A DNA stretch of 64,000 bases from Antitrichia curtipendula (Eukaryota > Streptophyta > Bryopsida > Hypnales > Leucodontaceae), in the NCBI GenBank assembly GCA_951230915.1, contig OX579639.1:24180001-24244000 (forward strand). The letters run 5' to 3'. The notes beneath the pieces are model-generated. The model saw only the letters and a list, made by a program, of their open reading frames with translations. It was not told the origin of the DNA and searched no databases. Positions 49,039 to 61,590 of the stretch are shown here, one piece after another (within the stretch, counting starts at the first letter, position 1; each line of letters begins with the position of its first letter). The position numbers were made by a program, and so were the translations under genes.

Positions 49039-51049
49039 TATGGGACGCAGACATGCAGTGAGTGTCCACTTGGACAATCTTGTGTTATGCCACCTATCCT
49101 CTATTAAGATTATCCCTTTGCAAATGACAATGATCTGGATTCAGTAATTAGAAAAAAACTCAATTAATTTGTAGAGCATGTATTGCATTGAAAATTCTTT
49201 AAAAATTACCTAGTATTAGCTCATAGTCATAGTCTATAATTTCAACAAAGTGTTGTCAATGTAAGGTTGTGAGTTCCAATGGCAAGAAATTAATAACAAT
49301 AGCTGCAATCAAAAAGCTTTGAAAAAATATTGAATCACACACATGAACCATAATAAGAATCAAAATAGTATTGTCTTTACTTGCCTCAAATCCTAACCCT
49401 CCAAAACAAAAAAACTAAACCCATTGATAGATTGATAATAAGCTTTTATTGGACACAAGAGTTGTAGCAAAAGAAAATGGGATTCAAATTTACTGTAAAG
49501 CATAGGGGTAAGAAAAAAAGAGCCCCAAAATACTAACAAGGCATTATGCTCCCTATTAATTCTTTTCAGTGATAGTTCTTTCAAAGAAAGTTTATATTAT
49601 CTAATATTAAGCATCCATATGTCACTTTGTAAAGATAAAAAGAATTAGATTCAATATCTCAAGGTTAACAAACTCTCTTAAGTCTTTAATCCTTAAATTA
49701 AAGACAAACGGGTGAGCTTGAAAATCATCTCTATTCATTATTGTGTGAATCATTAGCTTAACAAATAGCAAAAGCACTCACTAGAAGTCAAACTATTGTA
49801 GAAGACCTCTCCTTTTCACAACAAAATTCTGAAGATGAATAGTTGCACTTTTTGTCTTACTAAAAGGATTCCTTGTCATCTATTGAATACCAAACGTTTG
49901 TGTCGATGTTTAGGGTTAAAAGCTAAATGTATTCTTTTCTACAAGTAATTCTAGTTCAATACCCATGAATGCAATATGTTTGCTTACTTGTCTTAGGCAA
50001 TATTCTCCTATGTCAAATAGTTAATAAGGAAAACCTCCTAATTTTTTGTAACCTACATTGGTCAAATTGACATGTGCCTTTGTTGGCATGCATAATGCAT
50101 CATGTTCAGATATTACCTCAACTCCATCTTTGCATAATTATTTAGTCTCTTGCCCATTAATGCATATCTGTAATCTTTACTTTAATGCATATACTTCATC
50201 TCTCACTTGCTAATGAATTTTGTTTCTTGTAAGCGTTTATGAATTTATAAAAAAGAAAAGGTTCTAGGCATCACTATAATGATTGCATATGTCTCCCACT
50301 TCTCATTTGGGCTATGTAGGATTGGAATGATTAAATTCTTTAAATTATATTACTTATGCAAAAGACATAGTAAGGCGGCCTTTTCTTATTCATATCCTAC
50401 ATAGCTATAACTTAAATATCATCCACCAATCTAAGTAGTTGTAAAGTTTATAGTATTTCCTTTATATCCTTGGTTCTAGAACTTTTTCTATTCTTGAAGA
50501 CAAGTATGACAACTTATCTCTCTCAATAGACTTATATATGGAATAACACTCTTTACCCTTCTATTATTAAGTCAAATAATTGAGACTATGGCTTATCTCT
50601 CTACATGTAACCAATACTCTTTGGCTTACATTTTATAAATTCAGTATATTACAACTTGGCAATATTTAATTCTAGTTTCTATCAAACTAGGCAATATTCA
50701 CTCACTTAGTATTAATACTTCACATAATTTCATGGACACATTTTATTTTATGCATCAAGAATTACTTAAGTCATTTCCTTAACAATATTTACATGTCTAT
50801 GAATTTGCAATAAGATTCTATCATAATCTTTCTTATAAGCTTTACTACTATTGTTTATACCAAGTCAATTAGACATCCTATACCTCTTAGTTTCCCACAT
50901 ACTTTTGTGCGAATTGAGTTATTATAGTACCACTTTGTTGTGCTCACATCTATAACAACGGAAACAATGAATGAAAAAGATAATCACAAGAATCTCATGT
51001 AATGAATCTCATCAAATGGCTCCCCTTTAATCCTAATCTATCTTAGCTC
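49039..51049. other. AT-rich intergenic, no gene
   Basis: No supported coding region or clear repeat. Confidence 0.45.
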
Positions 51050-51053
51050 TTAA

Positions 51054-51430
51054 CCCCTAAAGGACCATGGGGTGTTTTCAAGGAGACATTGTCAAAAATT
51101 GTGTTTTTTTGGTATGTTAATAAAAAATTAAAATTATTTTTTTGGAGGGGGAAGTTCAACCATACAAAATTGTAGTGATGTATTTTACAAATGTGTGAAA
51201 AAATTTCAGCCCATTTCACTATGCAAATTGTAAGATTATAACATCCAAAGTTTAGAATTTTTTTTTCATTAGTGCCCAACACAGAAAGCAGACTTTGGGC
51301 CCCTTGGAGAACTTTTTTTCTTCTAAATAAGATTGAGTCTCTTCAACATTCAGTTGTATGTCCTCTCAAGTAAACTCATGCAAAATTTTGGAAAAAAAAT
51401 TCAATACAAAGAGGTATAAAAAATTGACAA
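51054..51430. mobile_element. Left part of a piggyBac-like MITE, truncated
   Basis: TTAA (51050-51053) then CCCCTAAAGGACCATGGGG. The following about 350 bp resembles the interior of the MITE at 4325-4700 (GTGTGAAAAAA(A/T)TTCAGCC, GCAGACTT(C/T)GGGC). No right terminus; sequence changes character near 51430. Confidence 0.65.
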
Positions 51431-51920
51431 TACACAAGCCATTTTTTGAACTTTTTTGGGGGGAATGTGGGCGCGAGATTACCCACCCTCGGTAATCGGG
51501 CAAACACCGACCAGGTTCTATGCCTTTATCCACCTTTTTAATATATGGGGGTGTTGTGAGCGCGGTCCATTGTGCCTTCCAAGCAATGGATCTTTTTGTG
51601 CTAACGTTTTCTAAGTGTCGTGGATGGCAACGAGCCAACGAATACTACTAGAATTGCATGGGTAACTGACAAGCGGACTGTGATGAGCAAAGGTGATTGG
51701 GAATTCCTAACTCCCTAACTATCTATCCTACGTCTAGGGTTGGCTGGGTAGTTGGCGTCATTTCTAACGTCCCTAACTACGTGAGCGGAGAACCTTTACG
51801 TTCTTTCCATAAGTGTTGAAGACTATTGCTGGAGGTTTGACACTTCCCTCGGAAGTTTCAATCCTACGGCTAACCCTAAGCTTAATTTTTTCCTCTAATT
51901 CCCAACTTCTAAAAAGAACT
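51431..51920. other. GC-richer non-coding stretch
   Basis: Starts where the MITE fragment stops. Might be part of a retrotransposon, but no terminal repeat or protein domain is visible. Confidence 0.3.
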
Positions 51921-51924
51921 CTAT

Positions 51925-52275
51925 ATCTTTACTCCTAATATTTAACTCTGGATTTTTACTCCTAAATTTAACTTCCAAATTTTTACCCCTAAATTTAACT
52001 CTAAATTTTTACTTCTAATATTTAACTCTAAATTTTTACTCCTAACTTTAACTCTAAATTTTTACTCCTAATATTTAACTCTAAATTTCTACTCCTAAAT
52101 TTAACTCTAAATTTTTACTCCTACTTTTAACTCTGGAATTTCTACTCCTAAATTTAACTCTAAATTTTTACTCCTACTTTTAACTCTGGATTTTTTACTC
52201 CTAAATTTAACTCTAAATTTTTACTCCTAAATTTAACTCTAAATTTTTACTCCTACTTTTAACTCTAAATTTTTA
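51925..52275. repeat. Minisatellite, about 25-30 bp units
   Basis: Repeats of TTTAACTCTAAATTTTTACT followed by CCTAA or CCTAATA, about 13 copies with small length changes. Confidence 0.9.
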
Positions 52276-53069
52276 TCTTGACTTATCCTGGTTCACTATT
52301 CACTTGAACAGGCTAATTAAGGAAGAAAGAATCAATGCTAATAAGGAAACACCGGGTTTTGATTCAAGGACTTACCTTGTCACTACCGGTGTCGGAAATG
52401 CGCTCGTCCGCCTCCGCGCGCCCATTTCCATACTCCATAGTGGTCCTTGGTCGTGGGAATTTTTTCCCAAATTTACTGCTTATGTTATAAAAAATTGTGG
52501 ATCCCGTGTGATCTAACTTCTTTCTTTCCCTTCTTCCTTCTTTCCTTCTCTTTTTCTTTCCCTTTCTCTCTTTCTATACTAACACTATTCCACCTAAGCT
52601 TTGATGGGTGTCTTACAACTATAGATTCAAACCCCAAGAAGTTTTAATGTCCCTCCTAACTTCTTATACAACCTTGTCTTCGTGTCATCCTAATCCTACC
52701 TCCTAATGGTCACTAGGAATTCTCGAGATTTCCCTTCTAACACCTATTTAGCTAAGCCTAGGGCACTATTTATCGTCTCTCTCGCCTTTCTCCTATTTAA
52801 TTCTATGACTCACTAACCTCCCTCCATTATGTGTAGGTGTGGTTTTGATGAGAGTTGAGAGTTGTTTGATGCAGGTATGGAGGTGCAACTTATCTTTTCT
52901 TTCTTCTTCCCCCTATTCTCCTTTCTTTTTTTTTTTTTTTATCCCTCGACTTCAATCCTTTAACCTCCCCCTAATCCCCACTAATTCCAATTTTTTTTTT
53001 CTCTCCCCCAAGTCTTCACCCAAGCCTTGGATTCCCTGGATCAACGCTGCCCAGACCCCCATCGACTGC

Positions 53070-53235
53070 TCCCGATCCCCTTGCGACCTGCCCAGCGACT
53101 GCTTCTCGACTCTTTGCGACCTGCCCAGACCCCAGCAACTGCTTCCCGACTCCCCAGCGACTCACCCCGACTCTCCAGGGACTCACCCCAACTCCCCAGC
53201 GACTGCTTGACCCCTAGCGACCTGTCCCGACCCCC
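53070..53235. repeat. Degenerate C-rich tandem repeat, about 20-24 bp units
   Basis: Variants of CCCAGCGACTGCTTCCCGAC, alternating with GACTC(A/T)CC and GACCTG(C/T)CC units. Open in several frames because of composition; not coding. Confidence 0.7.
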
Positions 53236-54446
53236 TAGCAACTGAATCTACTTTTTTGGGTTCCTTAAGGGAACCCACCCAAGCAAATCTAAATCGGACT
53301 TTTGGTAAACTCTCTCCGGTTTTTGGTGTGATTTCTTGTTGTACGGACGCCGGCTCACAAGGGGTTGGGTGACTCTTAGACTTAGACTTAATTTCGGACG
53401 CTAAACCTTGGACTTTTCCGAGAACGTCTCGGACTCTAGATTTTGGAACGAACGTACATAGAAGTTCAAAACTTCGCCGTAGAATTGGTTTTAACACCAA
53501 CTTTAGGACTTACAATACCCATGCGTTCAAAGCTCTGCCGTCTATGGCTTGTTTTTAACACGTACTTTAGGACTGGGACTGGTCACAGGTTCAAAGCTTC
53601 GCCGTTCCCCGGGAGGTGGGACCCACTCACAACTAACAACGGAAAAGACAACTCCGGTTAGGACTCAATACGGGGGCACACATGCACACAAGGTCAGTGA
53701 TCACGGGTAAAATATCATATACTAAAGGCCCCCCAAAGCGGCATCGCCAAGGTACGGTGGGGGTGACTTTAGGATTAATACAAGGCATAAAAAGTCACAC
53801 AAGTATAGGGGAGACCCGTTCAACTCACAACAAGGATACAAGGTAAGGTAGAAGGACCTAAGAGGACCTTCAAAGAAAGCTTGAAATAGAGCAACAATGG
53901 GAGCCAAAAGTGCTCCAAAAACACCGTAGAGGTTTTTTGGCCTAAACGCCAAAAATTCCAAGATAACTTGGACCCACGAACCCAAAACAAGTATTGGGGG
54001 TGTTCAAGAGAGAAAAATGGGGACCTTAAATAGGTTTCCAAGGCCCCCCCTCCCCCTCAAGAGCTCTAAAGTAACCTTATCAACTTGGATTTTCATCCTC
54101 ATCTTCAAAGATTTTCATCCTAATCCCTAAAAAACTACTTTTACCTATCTACGTTGGACCAACCTCCTAACTTTTGGAGATTTACTCCAATCGTCAAACG
54201 GATTGCACCATTGGCTCCAGATCGCCGTGTTTAGTCCATGAACCCTCTATTCCCCGTACCGAGGACAAAAAACCATCGTAGGCTAATTTAGTTTTAAAAA
54301 CTAAACCATGGTAAAATCCTAGATATTGGGGGTCTCCTATTTTGAGAAATGTAAATAGCTTAGGGTCTCCGGTAGGTGTGAGGGAGTCAAAAAAGACTCT
54401 TGGTTGACTTCGTTCTGCCGTCGTATGGTCCCGGAATGCCGGTCAA

Positions 54447-54467
54447 CGTGGCGGGGACCCCGCCACG
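54447..54467. repeat. GC-rich palindrome
   Basis: CGTGGCGGGG, one A, then CCCCGCCACG: two perfect 10-bp arms in otherwise AT-leaning DNA. Confidence 0.85.
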
Positions 54468-56072
54468 TGATTAATTCTCGAGGAATCTTGCCGGTTCGGA
54501 TACTTGTTGCTATCGGAATGTCGCGAAACTTCACAGAGTGCATTATTAACATAAAAAAAGCTAGTCTAATTTTTAGTGAGATTTTCTGGCAACCTGGGTA
54601 ATTTCCATGAAATTCCCGTTGGAAGTTACTAGGATTGACCACCCGCAAAAGGTTCTTCTGCAAGTCGGAAGATGACGGGATTTTTCACATGACCTTTTAG
54701 GGGGTCACATGAAAGATGTGCAGGTGCATTTCCATACCTGGCACAATTGGTCAGTGGAGATGAATTGGCCATCTCCTTGAGTTATCGATGGTGCGGGAAT
54801 CTTTTGCGGATAGAGGAATCTTGGCGAATCGATTTTGTTGTTGGACTCCTGGCATGGGATTTACCCTAGGACACCATCCTTGGGCTGTAGATTCCTCCAC
54901 TGGCCCGGTCTTGCGTTAGTGGCTCCTGCATGCTAACAATCGGGGTTTGGGGGAATTTCTAAACCTAACTCTAGGACCCGACCTAGTGGCCTCGTTGTGG
55001 ATCCCTCGGCCCGACTTAGCCATGAATTGCCACATTCATGGTGGGATTTAGCCCTTTTGGGCCCATGTGACTTGAACCCTACAAATCCACCCGTTTCGCT
55101 CTTTCTACCTATTTTTGGGCCAGGTTTGGTGGGATTCTAAGTCTAAACACAAATCTAGACCAAATATTATAATGGGTATGGTACAGCCCTATTTTGGTTC
55201 TACACTCTTTTTATGGCTTTTTGTATATTTTTCTTAACTTTAAATTGCAAATTTCCAAAAAAATAATTCTATGAGTCCCAAGTGACAAATTGGGAGCTCC
55301 CAAGGAAAGAGTTGCTTTTTTGAAAATTCAAAAGGTGTAACACACATGATACCATCTTCTACAAGCAAAAAGGATTTCATAGCAAAAAAAATATGTGAGC
55401 TATTATTATACTAATTTCTCCTCTCCCTTTCTAAAGACTTTTAGAAAAGAAAAGGATGAAATAGCTACAGTAGTTGCTATGCTACATCGGCCTTTTCTCC
55501 CTGAGACCCTCCCACCCTAGACTTTCCATTCCAAGATCCTTAAGGGCTTGTTGCTTACCCACTATCCTAGCAAGTCCTCCACTAACTACCTCCCCCTCCC
55601 TTTCTGCTTGCCACCCTAACTCCCTACCCCATTCCTTTTGTTCCCCACCTTACTCCCCAATTAGCCCACCTCGTTCCCTAGCTCTGGGCTTTAACTTCGG
55701 AGTTTGCCAACTTTGGACTCAAGTCATCAAGAAATTTTTTTTGCCCTAGCATCCCTTGATCCTTGTCCACTGTTGTCCACTACTATCCAAACCGTTGAAG
55801 CCTTTTTTTTATTATGATAGCTTCTAATCTTTCGGTCAAATTTGCCCAAATATTTCTCCCAAAAATGGTGGTTGAAATACCCACTTTTTGTCAAAATTTG
55901 AAGAACATCTATAAAAAAATAACTTCATATGCATTTATCCAAAATCACCTACATATGTTCAATGATCATTCAATCCTTTAGGGATTAACCTAGCTAAACC
56001 CCCTTAGGTCAGCTTTTTTTTAATTCTAATATTTTGCTCCTTTGGTCAAGTTTATGAAAATTGTCATGACTA

Positions 56073-58414
56073 CACTAAAAACTATATTTAGTGCTGGATT
56101 GCATTTAGTGTAATTACCAGCCTACCCCACCCAACACTAAATCTGAACTTTGGAGTAATTAGTGTAGTGTTAGACTTGAATGCGCCACCTTTGCCTTCTC
56201 CTCCCTTCTGCCTTCCTCTTCCCTAGTCTTCCCTTGCAATCGAACTTTGTTTGCCTCTCTTGCTTGTCGCATGATCTCCTCCCACGCGATCCTCATTCTC
56301 AACTTGGTCTCTCTTCCCTTCCGCCGTTGCTCTCCTCCTCACGATCCAACAAGTGACAGAATTTTTTTTAGAGGGGTGGTTTATACTCTGCTCGTTCCCA
56401 CCGCTCCAACGTTGTTTGAATTTCCCGCCGCTTCCTGTGCCCGATTTGGAGATTGGATTGCGCCCACGCCTCCCGATCTGCCCGACTGTAGCTCGATTTT
56501 GCAGGTTTTGCAGCTCAATTTTGACCCATCGTTGTTTTTTGTTTTTTTTACTCTTGCTTGGCACTGCAGGAATTCCATCATAGCTGCCCTCCCAAAAAAT
56601 TCCACACCTCGACGCTTGCATTAGGTTTCCACCATTGCTGTCCGCAAGTGCATCATCACCTGGATGGTTCAAGATAAAATCGCACATGGCATTTGCGGGC
56701 TCTACATACGCACAATTACTGCGTTTCCAAAGCATTTTTGTGCTCAAAAGAGTGCCAACCTTGTCCGGGCTTCTCGTTGGTGGGCTCAACGTCAACAATT
56801 TTGCAATGAAGGAGAAGCAAATACAACATCTCCACCAATTTCATGCAGTAGGAACCGAATGGGAGGGCGAAAACAACTCTACTCAAAGGCAAATCTAGGT
56901 CGTGGTGTCAAGCAATTCAATGGGTTCTTTGGATCTACCCTAAGCTCCTGAATGCATTTGACCAATTTAGAAAAGCTGGAGTCAAATTCTCATCCAGATT
57001 GCTCATTGAATTAGCTATGTCGATCTTGATGGATCCTACCTCTCTCTATACAGCCCAATCTCGTGATCCCAAGGACAATGTCCTACTCACGTCAAAGTTG
57101 ACCCCAAGTTGGGTTCAACAATTTATGCATGTGCACAACATTGTTTTGTTGTCACAACATGGACGTTTGACTTGTAGTCCCAAGAAAGAACTACAAATCA
57201 AAATGGCAACAACTTACTATCTAGGTGTGCTGCATAGGGGGGTCCAAACCAATGTTTTTGATGAAAATCTCATGGAAAACATTGACGAAATTCATTTTGT
57301 CGTGAATTTAGACAATGGTCGAACGTTGGGATTTAGGAGGGACAACGGTGTCAAGTACGCCGAAGTGGTTTTTGGTGGAGACTCTATGACCATGGTCATT
57401 AGAATCTCTGGAGGGCGTCGATCTATGATTGAAGCCCCCATGCTCATTTTTACCAATTCCAACAGCAATTACCCTATTCGGGGCGTGGAAGACAATATTC
57501 TAGGGGTATGCTACAGAACCAGACCTAAAGGTTAGATGGACCAAGCCCTTTTTGCTGAATTCTTTGTTGAACCCCTAGCCCTTCCAAGCCAATGTTCATG
57601 GCCGCACATAAGTCATTTGGGTTGACAATTGTACCGGCCATAACATGACCCCAAGCTTAATGGCTGTTTTGGAAGCAAAATAGGCTAGTCTTAGGTATTT
57701 ACCACCTTGTTTGACACATTTGTGTCAACCAGCAGACACATTTATCATCTCCAAGGTCAAGGACGCTTGGACCAAGCGATGGGAAGCAAAGAAGGTTGAG
57801 CTCATTGCAAGCAATGCTTGGCAAAATACTCCTCGAGCTGATGGGCAAGGGTTAGGAAAACTCACAAACCCGGGAAATATATTTTTCTTGCACCTGACTG
57901 CAAATAGCGTTGAAGATGTGAATAAAGAGGTAGACTGTGATAATATGTCATATGCTAGGAAAGCTATGATTAGATCAAGTATGGCTTTGAGTGTTGATGG
58001 CACTTGGAGTGTCAATCAATTCTTTCCACATTTGCAGGAAATTATAGCCAAGCATGAACCATACTTTCAAGGCCAACAAGTTCCAGCCCAAGTATAAAAT
58101 CTATATTTTTTTTATTATATCTAAATATGAATTTCTTTTTTCCTATTTGATGTTCAAAGACTTCCTTCATTACAAATATTTTTCACATTTTCTACTCTTT
58201 CCATCATTTTCCTTGTCTTCAATCTTTTCCTTTGCAAATTCATTTTTTTAATATGTTCTAACACTAAATGTAAACATTTTCGGATTTTAGATTTACCATA
58301 GAATATATTTAGTGTTAAAAATTACATTTAATGTTACTTACTTTAGTAGGCTTAATGATATTTAGTGTCATGGTTCATAGATAGTGTTGCTAACACTAAA
58401 TATAGTTTTTAGTG
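56073..58414 (+). mobile_element. pogo-like Tc1/mariner element, 2342 bp, with TA duplication
   Basis: TA (56071-56072) precedes CACTAAAAACTATATTTAGT. The exact inverse lies at the other end, followed by TA (58415-58416). The inverted ends are identical over 21 bp. ACACTAAAT motifs recur just inside both ends (56095-56180, 58258-58400), probably subterminal binding sites. Carries one transposase gene on plus. Complete in structure but with a broken gene. Confidence 0.93.
56864..58097 (+). pseudogene. pogo/CENP-B-type transposase, DDD, broken
   Basis: Cut-and-paste transposase of the element around it. Readable from about 56864: WCQAIQWVLWIYPKLLNAF and FSSRLLIELA form the N-terminal DNA-binding region, followed by WVQQFMHVHNIVLL and HGRLTCSP. 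The first catalytic Asp lies in HFVVNLDNGR (about 57295-57325). After RPKG a TAG stands where the family has GW(M)D (57533-57535). Near 57605 the frame shifts, giving VDNCTGHNMTP with the second Asp, then another TAG after EAK. 57711-58097 has HLCQPADTFIISKVKDAWTKRWE with the third Asp. At least two stops and one frameshift make it inactive. N-terminal start not assigned. Confidence 0.9.
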
Positions 58415-58416
58415 TA

Positions 58417-58537
58417 GTGTTTTTAATGGACTATTTCATTGCCATTGTTCAATTGAAGAGGCATAATTACTCACAATCTACACGTTCTTTGAAAAATCTT
58501 TCAATCTATAGATAATGTAGACAACATTCTAAAGAGC
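58417..58537. other. Short AT-rich spacer
   Basis: Lies between the pogo element and the next MITE; nothing seen. Confidence 0.4.
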
Positions 58538-58541
58538 TTAA

Positions 58542-59146
58542 CCCCTAAATGATCGTTTGTCTCCCTAGAGGACAATTTGGATCCAGGTAGGTTCTTATTG
58601 TCTCAATTTGAAGTGAATTTTTTTTTGAGATTTTTTGAGGTTGTGTAGTTCTGCAAGAGCTTTGTAGATATACAATTTTTGTTTCAATCAGATGTTGGAT
58701 GAAAAAGTTATGGCATAGTAAGCAAGAAATGAAGATTGTTGGGCAGCCCCCCCCCCAAATTACAAAAAGTCAAAATAATTTTTTTTGAATTTTTTCCCTA
58801 AAATTTTATATTTTTTTTATCTATATGTGAAGTAGAGACTAGGGATGAGGAAACCAACTAGGGACTAGGGATGAAGAAGTTATGGATAATCTTATTTTTT
58901 TGTGCAATTTAAGTATCTTCTTAAGAAAATTTTTTTTGTTCAACTTTGAATGCTAATATCTTCCAATCCGTACGGTCAAATTTGATGAAATCTTTACTAC
59001 ATGATCTCAGACAAGTTAAGTACAAGATCCTATGGTTAAATTCCAAAAAAATATTTTTTTTGGTTTCCTTAAATGAATGCAGCAGAACTGCAAAAGTAGT
59101 AGTTTTGAGTGTTTTTTGTCAGAAAACCCCCTTGGGGCTTTAGGGC
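58542..59146. mobile_element. piggyBac-like MITE, 605 bp
   Basis: TTAA at 58538-58541 and 59147-59150. Left CCCCTAAATGATCG, right ...CTTGGGGCTTTAGGGC. Non-coding; contains a C9 run. Confidence 0.75.
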
Positions 59147-59150
59147 TTAA

Positions 59151-60125
59151 GCACTATCTATCATAAATTCTTGAAATTTTCAATGTGATGTACTCTTTTG
59201 CTACATTATTTTAATGAAAAATCTATGTATGTTTACAACTTTTTTTTGTCATTTTCTACTATTATAGATAAATTTATTTAATATAATTAAATATAATATA
59301 ATAAAATAAACAAATTTAGAATAATATGGTATGTGAATAATTTAAGAAATATGCAAATGGAATAAAAACTATAGGTGAGTATTATAGATGCATTAGTGGA
59401 TGAAGACATTGGTTCTTATAAATGTTATATGGTTGCATAGTAGTTGTGTAGAGTTTGACAATTCAATATGAGTTTGAGCCTCACTATATGAATGTAGGTA
59501 TTGAAATGCCATCTATGAATGTTATGGTCATGACCATATCTATGTGTTGTCTTCATTATGTTTGGTTGTTTGTAATATATTTTTATTAGTTCAAGAAAAG
59601 GTAAACATGTTTTTATTTAGGCAACTTACTTTATCCTTTCATAGTGCTCATCTGTATCTCTTTTGTCTATTTTATTATTCCTTGAAGGTTTAGAAAATCC
59701 AATTTTGAATACAATATGGTGTTCTTTTGTATATTTGACATGCATTAATTTAAACTACTGAATAGATGTGTCAAATCTATGAATTCTAAAGAAGTACTAG
59801 GCCCGTACTTTCAACAAGTAATTTTTTTATTAATGAAAAATGTTGAGATGGAAGGTAAGGGAGCATATAATCATAACATATATTTCCAGTTTAGACCACT
59901 CTTTAGGATTTGGAAAGAAGCAGAAGGAATGCAGCTACCCTTATGGACTCAATTTTTGAACACTTTGGAAGAAACTTTGGAAAAGAGATTCAACCTCTTT
60001 AATTTTTTAATCAAATTTTTTGTAGGTGGTGTTCAATTGAAGATGTAGAGACTTTTTAGGGTGTATAGATAGGGTGTTAGGCACCTTAAGAAAAATTGCA
60101 TTTGAAAAATAGTTGAGTGTTTTTT
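59151..60125. other. AT-rich intergenic with one unassigned open stretch
   Basis: 59779-60048 is open for 89 codons from an alternative start and has no recognised domain. It lies just upstream of the Tc1 fossil and may or may not belong to it. Confidence 0.35.
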
Positions 60126-60129
60126 TTAG

Positions 60130-60995
60130 TTTTTACTAAAGAAGTACGTGAGCAATGACTCAAATTGTTGGTTTGTCATAGTCTATTGTGAAGAGGAATA
60201 AGGAGAAATATTGTAAGAACATTTCTATGCCAAGAGTTAGGCATCAAAACACTTTGGTACATTGAAAAAAGTGGTATACAATTTGTTTGGTTACAATAAG
60301 AGGGATCTATATTACAACAAAAACAACAAAAGAACTGAAGAGTCAAGAATGTATTGGAAGTTGATTTCTCTGTTGAAAAAATGAAAAACACCTTGAAAGA
60401 AGCAAGTTTAGGGTCATTTATAAAGGTTTCTAAGCTGACTTTGTTTATCCAAAATGTGAAAGTAAGGGTACAACTTATTTGATTGCATATATAGATTGGA
60501 TAGTGAGTGATTGGAAGAAGGTGAAGTGTAGTAGAGTTTCATTCCCAGTTTCATTGATGCTTTAGAGCTATGTGACAAAAGAGGTGTAGGTAGTTTATAC
60601 AAGATTGAGAACTCAATGCCATAGGTTTATCTTGAGTTGTTACAAAGGATATTGCTTGATAGAATTAGACTTTGATCTTTGATGAAGTGTATTTTATTGC
60701 AAGGCAATGCGCCTTTTAAGTAAAAAAATAATTGTTTAAAAATAGTTTCAAGAACAAACATATTTCATTATAAGGTGGTCTGTTCAATCACCAAACCTCA
60801 ACTTCATCAAACATGTATAGGCTATCCTCAAACCGTGATTGAATGCGTATCTCAGTGCTCAAAGAATCTTCATAAGTTGTATATAGAATCATATATGTAG
60901 GATTGAAGCTTATGCTTTTTTCATTGTAGGTGAGTATAAAAAGTTATATACTAGTATGCGTGCTCAAATTAAAGTTGTTTTGAGTAAAAGGAAGA
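60130..60995 (+). pseudogene. Tc1/mariner transposase fossil
   Basis: Collinear family blocks across frames: TKEVREQ and a helix-turn-helix-like start (about 60135), MPRVRHQNT (about 60226), DWIVSDWKKVKCSRVSF (about 60495-60545; family WTxxDWKxVxxSDE), a QGNAPF-like block (about 60703; family QDNAPxH), and WSVQSPNLNFIKHV (about 60777-60818; family SPDLNPIEHxW), then a basic C-terminus to about 60990. Many stops and frameshifts. Terminal repeats not found. Distinct from the pogo-like element upstream. Confidence 0.75.
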
Positions 60996-61590
60996 TGGAC
61001 AAAATTTTGAATATGTACTCAAAAAATTGAATTAATATACAATTCAATTTGGGAATGTTATATTTGATAGTCTATAAATAGATTTTAGATTTTAATATTT
61101 CATGTGGATGTTGTTTGTTGCTTTGTGCTTTTCAACTTTTGAAAAAAAATTCTATATTTGATCATTTAATTTCATGATATATTCAATTTTTGTAATTGAA
61201 TGAAACATTAATTCATTAGTTTTGGGTTTGTGCAAAAGTCCATGAATTGAGGTAGATAATAATAACACAAGTTTGAGTTCATACTCAAACAAATCCAATG
61301 ACACATGATATTTTCAATTTGGATCATTATTGCACTTCCTACTGATATCTCAATAGCTTAAAATGTCACTTATTCTACTTGTATAGTACTGTAATTGAGC
61401 ATAATAAGTTTTGTAGTTAACCCACTTTTTTCTCCATTCCACTTGTGATTGGGTGATTTGCTATTTATGAGTCCCCTGTGGTCTCCTAGGCTGGGGGAGG
61501 GCTTGCCCAATATAAGCTTAGGTTTGGTATTATGGCATGTCCATTCTTCCGCAGAAGTCGAGTCTTTGTTGCTGCTAGTGACGTCAATGA
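60996..61590. other. AT-rich intergenic
   Basis: No gene; composition turns GC/pyrimidine-rich after about 61550. Confidence 0.4.

Larger units (their letters stand above)
52276..56070. other. Repeat-rich intergenic, no gene recognised
   Basis: Contains pyrimidine-rich DNA (52510-52580), a C-rich degenerate tandem array (53070-53235), near-duplicated blocks containing TTCAAA(G/A)CT(T/C)(T/C)GCCG (53464-53605) and a GC palindrome at 54447-54467. The overall look is of an eroded retroelement, but no protein domain or paired long terminal repeat is seen. Confidence 0.4.

Noticed and set aside
51431..55260. Possible LTR retrotransposon
   Set aside because: No paired terminal repeats, primer-binding site or gag/pol motif could be identified.
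55960..55996. Lone CCTTTAGGGATTAA resembling a TTAA MITE terminus
   Set aside because: No partner terminus found upstream at a plausible distance.
56223..56798. Minus-strand ORF of 191 residues inside the pogo element
   Set aside because: Opposite to the transposase; no family features; probably chance in GC-richer DNA.
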